The notes beneath the pieces were generated by a model. It worked only from the letters and a program-made list of their open reading frames with translations. It had not been told where the DNA came from and ran no database searches. The position numbers and the translations under genes are program-made. Shown here piece after piece: positions 1-7,584 of a stretch of 54,888 nt of DNA; position 1 is the stretch's first letter; each line of letters starts with the position of its first letter. This stretch comes from Anaerolineaceae bacterium. GTDB taxonomy: Bacteria; Chloroflexota; Anaerolineae; Anaerolineales; Anaerolineaceae. The stretch covers positions 1-54,888 of the forward strand of contig JAHYJK010000005.1 of the NCBI GenBank assembly GCA_019429225.1, given 5' to 3'.

Positions 1-2366
1 TTTAATAATATAACAATGAGGAAAATCAGCCAGATGCTGATCCTCAAATAGGCATACGCCAATACACTGATCATCAGGATGGGTAAAACCAGGTTCAATT
101 CGGTCAATCGTTGGATCAAATCATCCACCCAACCCCCAAACCAGACACCGGTTGCAGCCAGTACCATGGATAAAATCGTTGTTGCTAAAGAACCAAATAG
201 CCCGATGATCAGCGCAAATGGCATCCCCCAGAACAAAGGCACCGAAAGATCACGCCGTAAATAGTCAGTACCTGCAAGACCATACACCTGCCCCAACATC
301 ACCAATTCAGTGTTGATATCACTTGCTTCCTCAAAGGTAATACCGCTGATCCGCAATTGATAGAGCCCATTCAGCACCTGTGGGGTATTGACGTTAGGAT
401 CGGCAAACAGCACATAATAAAATGGGGTTGGAAAGATACGGGTGAAATTGAACCATTCCTGCCAGTTTTCATTTTGTGAAACCAATCGACGTGCGGGTAT
501 ATTCTCTTCAAAATTATATGTCCGTGTCGACCCACCTGACAGACCCCTCAAATTGAATTCGCGCCCATCCGGTGTAATCCATTGCATGGAAGCAAAAGGG
601 CTTTTTTCTTGAAAATTACCTGTGAGATACAAATTCATTTCATCCGGAAAATCTGCATAATAATAGTCCAGTAAGTAGACGATAGAAATTTGTTTTCCAC
701 CACTTTCCAATTTTTTCTCATCTCTTACCGTGTTTTCAGATTGTTCATTGAGAATTAAAGTGGAAAGATTCTTTGAACTTGTAAAAAAATTAAACCAGGC
801 TGGTCTGGCAAGTTTTGGCACATCTGCCCTACCAAACATGGTGGACCCACCCCAGGCTGCTCCAATTTCCCTGTAAGGTAATGCAATTAACGCATAAATA
901 GAACCTATCATCAATAAAACAATTATGAAAAGCCCTAATAATGCCGAAGGAAAGCGTTTAAATTCCATTGCAAATCGATTGATCCCCAAAAATGAATTTT
1001 GCAGATCTTGTTTAATGCCATTTAAAACTTCTCGAACATTGAACTTCTTTTGACGTTGTTCGTAAAATTGTGTCCACTTTGTAGAAGCCTGCTCATCCCG
1101 AAAAGTATTTCTTTTTTTGGAAAATAACCAACGTCGTGCATGGATCATTCGAAGTGTTGGTTCTTTTTGAACCAGTCGTATTCTGGGATCAACCAAAACG
1201 TAGATAAAATCCAGAAGAAAAACTGTGATTCCTAATAAATAAGCAAATAAAACGATTAATGAAACTGCAATGATTAATTCTCCCGGGTACATGCTTTCCC
1301 CCCAAAAGTTTGGTAAACCAACATTAATGAACAGCCAGCCAATCCCGCGCCACTGAAAAATGATTTCCAATGCCATGGTCATCTGCCAGAAACTGATTAA
1401 CAAAAGAGAGAAGTTTGTGATCACAAAAGGCAGGGTGGGTTTGAGAATATAATTCCTTCTCAGTCGGCGCGGTTTCATGCCCATGGCGGTGCCTAATTCG
1501 ACATAATCTTCCTTGCCAAAGGTGACAAATATGGTGCGCCAGGAATAAACCAGTTGGAAAAACAAACTCAAAAATATGGCTGTCACTGGAAGTATCATAT
1601 GTTTGGCAATCACTGGAATGTAACCCCATTTTGTATCTGGTGGTAAAGTTCCAAACATACCAAAAGCGGGCAGTATCTTTAACTCCACAGCGAAAAACAT
1701 GATTAATAAAATGCCTATTACCCAGCTGGGAACTGATGAGATGGGGGCAATCCAGGTAATCAAGCGGTCATACCATTTATGAGTTCTTTGGCTGAGGAAT
1801 AAAGCCAGGGGTAATCCAAAAACAAATAACAGCAGGTACGAAGCCCCGACCAATAATAATGTCATGGGTAAATACTGTAGTAACACCTCATTTAAGTTAA
1901 ATCGTGTGCGGCCTTGTGCAAAAAACTCTAATGGCTGAACATTGGTAATACCTATAGTGCCCCAATTAAACCGGAGTGCATTCAATGTCCATTTCACATG
2001 TTTTTTTAGAAAAGGATCATTAATTCCACTTTCTTCTGTTAACTGCATTCGGTAATCATTCAGTATTTTCTCGCGATCTGCAACCGAAAGATTATTAATC
2101 TCCGGATGATCCTGCCGGTACATTCGAACAGCATTTTCAATGCGTTTTTGGATGGCTGAATCCAGTTGTGGTTCACTCATTCCGAAAGTGGATGGAATGG
2201 GACGATTAACTATCAGAACAGTAATAAAGGTTCCCAAAAAAATGGTTAATACTATCAAAAATATTTTCTTAAATAAATAACGAAAAGCACCTTTCAAATT
2301 CGTATGCTTTTGAAAGGCTTGAATTTTTTTCAATGAGAGTTCCCTGAAGCTGTTATCTTCTTTCAC
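1..2366 (-). CDS. Fused DppB/DppC-type ABC transporter permease, partial (3' end off the window)
   Basis: This open frame runs from a GTG start at 2366, preceded by an AAAGG ribosome site, to the left edge, giving about 788 codons without a stop. After an N-terminal membrane helix and a periplasmic stretch there is a complete binding-protein-dependent permease domain, with an EAA-type cytoplasmic loop near 'EDYVELGTAMGMKPRRLR'. A second half follows: another membrane helix, a long extracytoplasmic segment of roughly 220 residues, and the start of a second permease domain. Peptide/nickel-type importers normally use two separate permeases (DppB and DppC), so this is a fusion of both. No ATPase or binding protein is visible because the operon continues to the left. 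Substrate unknown; oligopeptide or oligosaccharide uptake is the family expectation. The assignment rests on my own reverse-strand translation. Confidence 0.8.
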   Translation of the reverse strand, partial: MKEDNSFRELSLKKIQAFQKHTNLKGAFRYLFKKIFLIVLTIFLGTFITVLIVNRPIPSTFGMSEPQLDSAIQKRIENAVRMYRQDHPEINNLSVADREKILNDYRMQLTEESGINDPFLKKHVKWTLNALRFNWGTIGITNVQPLEFFAQGRTRFNLNEVLLQYLPMTLLLVGASYLLLFVFGLPLALFLSQRTHKWYDRLITWIAPISSVPSWVIGILLIMFFAVELKILPAFGMFGTLPPDTKWGYIPVIAKHMILPVTAIFLSLFFQLVYSWRTIFVTFGKEDYVELGTAMGMKPRRLRRNYILKPTLPFVITNFSLLLISFWQMTMALEIIFQWRGIGWLFINVGLPNFWGESMYPGELIIAVSLIVLFAYLLGITVFLLDFIYVLVDPRIRLVQKEPTLRMIHARRWLFSKKRNTFRDEQASTKWTQFYEQRQKKFNVREVLNGIKQDLQNSFLGINRFAMEFKRFPSALLGLFIIVLLMIGSIYALIALPYREIGAAWGGSTMFGRADVPKLARPAWFNFFTSSKNLSTLILNEQSENTVRDEKKLESGGKQISIVYLLDYYYADFPDEMNLYLTGNFQEKSPFASMQWITPDGREFNLRGLSGGSTRTYNFEENIPARRLVSQNENWQEWFNFTRIFPTPFYYVLFADPNVNTPQVLNGLYQLRISGITFEEASDINTELVMLGQVYGLAGTDYLRRDLSVPLFWGMPFALIIGLFGSLATTILSMVLAATGVWFGGWVDDLIQRLTELNLVLPILMISVLAYAYLRISIWLIFLIVILL

Positions 2367-2394
2367 ATTTTGCCTTTGTATTATGGGCTTTTTT

Positions 2395-2423
2395 ATTATA
2401 TGCCAAATTCACTTGATTTCCAG
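2395..2423 (-). promoter_or_regulatory. Predicted sigma70 promoter of the fused ABC permease
   Basis: Read on the minus strand there is a perfect TATAAT at 2400-2395 with a weak -35 (CTGGAA, 2423-2418) exactly 17 bp upstream. It lies about 30 bp before the GTG start at 2366, so the leader would be very short. The remainder of the 2367-2507 divergent gap shows no other clear element. Confidence 0.45.
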
Positions 2424-2507
2424 CGTTTTAAATGTTGATATTCTTGAAGCCGATCATTAACTATAGCTATAATTAACCTGTTCGAAATTCATCTCAAAGG
2501 ATTCATC

Positions 2508-2786
2508 ATGACGACACAAAAAGCCCACCGGACTCCGCTATCAGTACGTGCCTGGTTTGTGATTGGCTTACTTTCTCTTTCGGGGCAAATTGCCTGGGGG
2601 GTAGAAAACGCGTGGTTTAATACCTTTGTTTTTGACACGTTGACACCCAATCCGCGGCCGATTGCCTGGATGGTGGCCATCAGTGCGATCACCGCTACGA
2701 TCACGACGCTTTTGATGGGTACATTGTCCGACCGCACTTTTACCCGCTTCGGACGCCGGCGGCCGTATATCCTGTTTGGTTGTTAG
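2508..2786 (+). pseudogene. Truncated MFS sugar transporter (N-terminal 92 codons only)
   Basis: The reading frame starts at ATG 2508 and encodes the first two membrane helices of a major-facilitator transporter. The classical loop 2-3 signature follows (GTLSDRTFTRFGRRRPYIL), resembling glycoside-pentoside-hexuronide or SLC45-like sugar carriers. Such proteins are normally 400-500 residues, but this frame ends two codons after the signature with Cys-stop. The base composition changes at the same point from GC-balanced to strongly AT-rich. The missing ten helices are not found elsewhere in the window. The simplest reading is that insertion or recombination of the neighbouring island cut the gene at about 2780, leaving a remnant. 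Confidence 0.75.
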
Positions 2787-2905
2787 AAAACTGAGACTAG
2801 AGATCCTCATCTGTTATTATATTTTTAAATTGTCAAAACAAAGTTACTAACTGGAAAATGCATAATTGCCCAACTAGAAAAAGAATAAAAGAGACAGAGA
2901 AATTA

Positions 2906-5314
2906 ATGCAATATAAATATCAAATTGATAAAATGACTATTTCCGAAAAATGTGGTTTACTTTCAGGCAGGGACAATCAAACGACAAAACCAATTGAAAG
3001 GCTAGACATTGATTCCATTTATCTTTCCGATGGACCAACCGGGTTACGAAAACAAGTTGGAAGTAGTGATCATCTGGGGTTAAATGAATCTCAACCATCC
3101 ACATGTTGGCCAACAGCTTCTGCTTTGGCTTGTAGTTGGGATCCGGAATTATGCGAATCAATCGGTCAGCACTTGGGAATGGAAGCTATAGCTCAAGAAG
3201 TAAACGTGGTTCTAGGTCCGGGTCTCAACATTAAGCGAAGTCCGCTATGTGGGAGAAATTTCGAATATTTTTCTGAGGATCCCTATCTTTCTGGCAAACT
3301 GGCAGCAGGATATATTCGGGGCATTCAGAGCCAAAAGGTGGCTGCATGCCCCAAGCATTTTGCAGCTAACAGCCAGGAGTTAAACCGCATGACGAACAAT
3401 AGTGTGGTTGATGAACGCACCTTGCGCGAAATTTACCTCACCAATTTTGAAATAGCTGTAAAAGAAGGTAACCCAAAATCAATAATGAGTTCGTATAACA
3501 AAATAAATGGTATTTACGCTAATGAAAATGAACATTTGCTGCAGACTATTTTGGTGAAAGAATGGGGTTTTGATGGTGTTGTGATTAGTGACTGGGGAGG
3601 GTCTAACGATCATGTGCAAGGAGTAATGGCAGGTAGTCACCTCGAAATGCCCGGTTCAGGAGGTATTAGCGATCGCGAATTGGAGAGTGCGGTTGAGGAA
3701 GGGCTAATATCGGAAGAATTGGTCAACCAGCAGGTTGATAAATTATTGGATTTTATTTTTTCTGTAAGATCTGACTCGCAAGATCAAACCATAATTTTTG
3801 ATGAAGAAACCCATCAATCTATGGCTGAAAAAGCAGCAGAGCAATCCATTGTCTTATTAAAGAATCACCAAGAAATATTACCTCTCATGCCTGGCACCAG
3901 GATAGCAATCATTGGTGATTTTGCCAATGTTCCACGATATCAAGGTGCTGGAAGCAGTCATGTGAATCCGACGCGTTTGGAAAGCACTCTGGATGTGATC
4001 GACAAGTTCGATTTGGAAAATATGGGATTTGCCCCGGGGTTTAGACGTAATGGCAAGTCTGATACAAATCTTCAAGTACAAGCCATTGAGATAGCAAAGA
4101 AAACAGACGTGGTACTTTTATTCATGGGATTACCAGAGATTTATGAAACCGAAGGAATGGATAGGGAGCATATGCGTTTACCTTCCAATCAAAAAGAATT
4201 GTTACATAAATTAGCTGCTATAAACCCAAATATAGTTGTTATCTTGTCGGGAGGTAGTCCTGTTGAAATGCCATGGATCGAAGATTGTAAAGCGCTGGTT
4301 CTAGGCGGACTGGGTGGTCAGGCAGGGGCACCTGCGATGCTCAAAGTATTAACGGGCCAGGTAAATCCAAGTGGCAAGCTTGCAGAAACGTATCCAATGG
4401 TTTATGAAGATATGCCTGTAAGCACTTATTATCCGGGAAAGCAACGCAGTGCTGAATACCGCGAAGGTCCATATGTTGGCTATCGCTATTTCGAAACTGT
4501 TGATACACCGGCGCATTTCCCTTTTGGTTTTGGCTTAAGTTATACGAGCTTTGAATATACCAATCTCATTGTTAGCGAATCCCGAGTTTCTTTTACTATA
4601 AAAAACACGGGCAAAATACCAGGGTCCGAAGTTGCTCAAGTTTATATTGGATGTCCTGATAGCAAAGTCTTTCGGCCAACAAAGGAACTTAAAGGCTTTG
4701 CAAAGGTATTTTTAATTCCTGAAGAGAGTAAATCGGTTGACGTTTTTCTGGATGATAAAGCTTTTCGTTATTTTAATATTTATTCTGGGCATTGGGAAAT
4801 AGAACCCACTTGTTACAGAATCATGGTAGGTTCAAGCGTCCAAGACATTCACCTTTCTGCTAATTTGGATATTAAGGGTACGGCGGTGTATTGCCCTTAT
4901 AATCCTGAAACAATCATTTCATATTATTCTGGAAATGTAAAAAATGTCTCAAAACCTGAATTTGAAGCTCTATTGGGTTTTGCAGCCCCTGAATCCGACT
5001 GGGACTTGAATAGCCCATTATCTATGAATGACGCAATCTGTCAGATGTATTATGCCAGATCTGGGCTGGCGCGTTTAATATTTCGCTTACTTAGACATTT
5101 TAAAAACACGAGTATTGCGAGAGGTAAGCCAGACCTTAATATATTATTTATCTACCATTTACCTTTCCGAGGGATTGTTAAAATGACGGGAGGACTTGTG
5201 ACGAAAGACATGGCTCAAGCAATGTTAGTCATGGTCAATGGAAATTTACTTAAAGGTTTGACAAAGCTTTTCCGAGCTTTTCTTTTTCGTCATAAAGATA
5301 AAAAAAGAATATAA
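2906..5314 (+). CDS. Glycoside hydrolase family 3, cytoplasmic beta-glucosidase-like
   Basis: The protein has about 802 residues and no signal peptide. I prefer ATG 2906 over the in-frame ATG 2858 because the family typically begins just before the 'KMTISEKCGLLSG' segment. The N-terminal TIM-barrel domain holds the substrate-binding KHFA motif near residue 150 and the nucleophile Asp229 in 'VVISDWGG'. The C-terminal domain begins at 'AAEQSIVLLKN' and contains the likely acid/base Glu region (ETEGMDREHMRLP). A fibronectin-III-like domain follows, then a roughly 140-residue tail I know only from cytoplasmic GH3 enzymes of Firmicutes. Expected reaction: release of terminal beta-linked sugars, substrate not predictable. 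It is the first gene of the AT-rich island and has very different composition from the MFS remnant before it. Confidence 0.88.
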   Translation: MQYKYQIDKMTISEKCGLLSGRDNQTTKPIERLDIDSIYLSDGPTGLRKQVGSSDHLGLNESQPSTCWPTASALACSWDPELCESIGQHLGMEAIAQEVNVVLGPGLNIKRSPLCGRNFEYFSEDPYLSGKLAAGYIRGIQSQKVAACPKHFAANSQELNRMTNNSVVDERTLREIYLTNFEIAVKEGNPKSIMSSYNKINGIYANENEHLLQTILVKEWGFDGVVISDWGGSNDHVQGVMAGSHLEMPGSGGISDRELESAVEEGLISEELVNQQVDKLLDFIFSVRSDSQDQTIIFDEETHQSMAEKAAEQSIVLLKNHQEILPLMPGTRIAIIGDFANVPRYQGAGSSHVNPTRLESTLDVIDKFDLENMGFAPGFRRNGKSDTNLQVQAIEIAKKTDVVLLFMGLPEIYETEGMDREHMRLPSNQKELLHKLAAINPNIVVILSGGSPVEMPWIEDCKALVLGGLGGQAGAPAMLKVLTGQVNPSGKLAETYPMVYEDMPVSTYYPGKQRSAEYREGPYVGYRYFETVDTPAHFPFGFGLSYTSFEYTNLIVSESRVSFTIKNTGKIPGSEVAQVYIGCPDSKVFRPTKELKGFAKVFLIPEESKSVDVFLDDKAFRYFNIYSGHWEIEPTCYRIMVGSSVQDIHLSANLDIKGTAVYCPYNPETIISYYSGNVKNVSKPEFEALLGFAAPESDWDLNSPLSMNDAICQMYYARSGLARLIFRLLRHFKNTSIARGKPDLNILFIYHLPFRGIVKMTGGLVTKDMAQAMLVMVNGNLLKGLTKLFRAFLFRHKDKKRI

Positions 5315-5374
5315 TATGAAAAATGCTTTATTAGGCACTGAAATCCAAAACCTACTTTAAATGGAAATGCGAAA

Positions 5375-6082
5375 ATGATAAGAATTGCTATTGTCGAAGA
5401 CGAAGAGCAATGTTTTTTAAGCCTAAAAAAATTTCTTGAACAATACAGCCTGAAAACGGGTGTCCTGTTTTCAAGTGTTTGGTTTACTAATGGTTTTCAA
5501 TTCTTATCCGATTACGAACTGAATTATGATATTGTTTTTATGGATATAAAAATGCCTCAAATTGATGGGATGGAAACATCAAAAAGGTTGCGCAAGGTAG
5601 ATCCAAATGTCGCGTTGGTTTTCATCACCAACCTGATGCAATATGCAATAAAAGGTTATGAAGTGAATGCTTTGGATTTTATGGTGAAACCAGTTAATTA
5701 TTTTGATTTCGAAATAAAATTAAATAAAGCAATAGACTATGTAAACAAACATCAGGAATACGGTATATCAATAGATATAGGCGATGTGAAAAAGAAAATT
5801 CTGATATCCGAGATTTATTATATAGAAGTCTTAAACCACAAATTGATATATCACACTGAACATGGTAATTATGAAACATACGGTCAATTAAAAAAGATGG
5901 AAGAAGAATTAAGAATTAAGAATTTTTCAAAATGCAATAACGCTTATCTGATTAATCTTAGACATGTGACTGAATTGCATCCCAACCATATTGTTGTTGG
6001 GAAAGATGAAGTTCAGGTAAGTCGCCGCAAGAAAAAGGATTTTATGGCTCAACTCACAAATTACATGGGGGGTGGATTATGA
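5375..6082 (+). CDS. LytTR-family response regulator (AgrA-like)
   Basis: A 235-residue regulator. Residues 1-120 are a receiver domain with acidic pocket 'VEDEEQ', phospho-acceptor Asp57 in 'DIVFMDIKMPQIDG', and a conserved Lys in 'VKPVNYFDF'. Residues about 130-232 form a LytTR DNA-binding domain (FSKCNNAYLINLRHV and a basic 'VSRRKKKDF' end). The stop overlaps the kinase start by four bases (ATGA), so the two are translationally coupled. Family knowledge: LytTR regulators bind paired direct repeats about two helical turns apart and often control secreted or surface functions. Targets here are probably the flanking glycosidase and glycan genes (inference). Confidence 0.9.
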   Translation: MIRIAIVEDEEQCFLSLKKFLEQYSLKTGVLFSSVWFTNGFQFLSDYELNYDIVFMDIKMPQIDGMETSKRLRKVDPNVALVFITNLMQYAIKGYEVNALDFMVKPVNYFDFEIKLNKAIDYVNKHQEYGISIDIGDVKKKILISEIYYIEVLNHKLIYHTEHGNYETYGQLKKMEEELRIKNFSKCNNAYLINLRHVTELHPNHIVVGKDEVQVSRRKKKDFMAQLTNYMGGGL

Positions 6083-7392
6083 ACAATATTTTTTTATTTT
6101 TAATTGATTTTTTTAGAAATTTTCACACTCAAATCATTATTGTTGAATTGATGTTTTGTATATTTCTTAAACCACGATTCAAAATTTATCCAATTATTTT
6201 TATAATTGGAGTATATTTGGCGATTCCATTTATATTTCCAAGTGTATATTTTTGGGAGGTTTTTGCGATAGGCAATTGGTTTACTTTTGGTTTTATCGCA
6301 ATGATGCTCTTGTCGTTAGGGGTTATATGGGCATGTTTTAAAATTTCTTCAATTAAAGAATTACTATTTTATGCTACTGCAGCAATAGTTGTACAGCATA
6401 TGGTTTATTCTATTGCAAGATCGATCCGGTTTGCATTTCATATAGAGTCGGGATTACATTATCAAATTGTAATTGTTGCTATATTTTTCATTATATACAC
6501 CCTGTTTTACCTGATTTTTGTTCGACGCTTTCAACACGATAATATAGCTGGTGTGAGAAGCGGACACATCATCGCCTTTATGTTTTTTGCATCTTTTTTT
6601 GTTTATATTTTCGGATTGTGGACGGGCAGGAACGAGCCACAAACACTGGGTTCATACATATTTGATTTGTTTTGTTGTGTTTTGCTTTTGTTACTTCATT
6701 TTGGTATGTTTGAAAGAAGTAAATTGGAAAAAGAAAATGAAATTATGATCCATTTGTTACACTTAGAAAAAGAAAAACATACATTGTCTGCGGAAAACAT
6801 TGAGATAATAAACATGAAATACCACGATTTAATTTATCAGATATCAGAATTGAAACTGTCAACCAATTCAGATAAACAAAAAGAAACCATCAATGAGTTG
6901 GAAATGGCAACAACAATATATGGCACGTCGGTAAAAACAGATAACGAAGCATTGGATGTTTTGTTATCGGAAAGAAGCTTATTTTGGAGCAAACATAACA
7001 TTAATTTTACCTGCATAGCTGATGGAAGCAAATTGAATTTTATGTCGCCGTCAGACACATATTCTATATTTGGTAATGCTCTTGACAACGCCATAGAAAG
7101 CGTAAAAAAGATTGATGATGAAGAAAAAAGGATAATTAGCCTTAAAGTCATCTCAAAAGGCAATTATGTAATCATTAATATATCCAATTACTTTGAACAT
7201 GAAATAGTTTTTGAAAATGGATTACCCGTTACAACGAAATCAGATAATCTATATCATGGTTACGGGATCAAAAGCATCAAATATTTAACTGAAAAGTATG
7301 GTGGGACGATGTCAATACAGTCTGAAAATGACATATTTAAATTAAATATCATTATTCCTATAAAAGAGGAAAAAGCAGAAGTAATAAAATAA
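6079..7392 (+). CDS. AgrC-like sensor histidine kinase (GHKL ATPase, multi-helix sensor)
   Basis: A 437-residue kinase. Residues 1 to about 210 form six or seven membrane helices, the sensor region typical of the AgrC/ComD peptide-sensing class. A dimerisation helix follows with His249 in 'MKYHDLIYQ', then a GHKL ATPase domain with an N box (GNALDNAIESVKK) and G box (HGYGIKSIKYL). It forms a pair with the LytTR regulator just upstream. No agrB or agrD-like peptide gene is seen beside it, so its signal is unknown and need not be a self-made peptide. The last ten codons and stop lie inside direct repeat copy 1, and the same 32 bases reappear after glf, showing where the repeat originated. Confidence 0.88.
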   Translation: MNNIFLFLIDFFRNFHTQIIIVELMFCIFLKPRFKIYPIIFIIGVYLAIPFIFPSVYFWEVFAIGNWFTFGFIAMMLLSLGVIWACFKISSIKELLFYATAAIVVQHMVYSIARSIRFAFHIESGLHYQIVIVAIFFIIYTLFYLIFVRRFQHDNIAGVRSGHIIAFMFFASFFVYIFGLWTGRNEPQTLGSYIFDLFCCVLLLLLHFGMFERSKLEKENEIMIHLLHLEKEKHTLSAENIEIINMKYHDLIYQISELKLSTNSDKQKETINELEMATTIYGTSVKTDNEALDVLLSERSLFWSKHNINFTCIADGSKLNFMSPSDTYSIFGNALDNAIESVKKIDDEEKRIISLKVISKGNYVIINISNYFEHEIVFENGLPVTTKSDNLYHGYGIKSIKYLTEKYGGTMSIQSENDIFKLNIIIPIKEEKAEVIK

Positions 7393-7395
7393 AGT

Positions 7396-7457
7396 AAACA
7401 ACCACAGGCTAAAAGAAGGGGAACTCACTTGCGTAAGGGAAACAACCACTTACGCAA
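7396..7457 (+). promoter_or_regulatory. Candidate regulatory leader with inverted and direct repeats before the GH3 lipoprotein
   Basis: Between the kinase stop and the lipoprotein gene there is a perfect 9-bp inverted repeat, TTGCGTAAG (7429-7437) and CTTACGCAA (7449-7457). There are also two copies of AAACAACCAC at 7396 and 7440, 44 bp apart or about four helical turns. No run of T follows the hairpin, so it is not an intrinsic terminator. It could be an operator or an RNA leader structure, and the LytTR regulator next door is the obvious candidate binder (inference). The same block is repeated at 15480-15541. Confidence 0.4.
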
Positions 7458-7584
7458 AATAAACAATAAAGCCGGATTATAAATGCTACTATCACCCAGA
7501 ATAGACTAAGTGTGTTTGGAAACATGTTCTCTAAACGCAGGCTATTTCACCACAGATCCGCAAAACAAACAAATAGGAGGAGAA

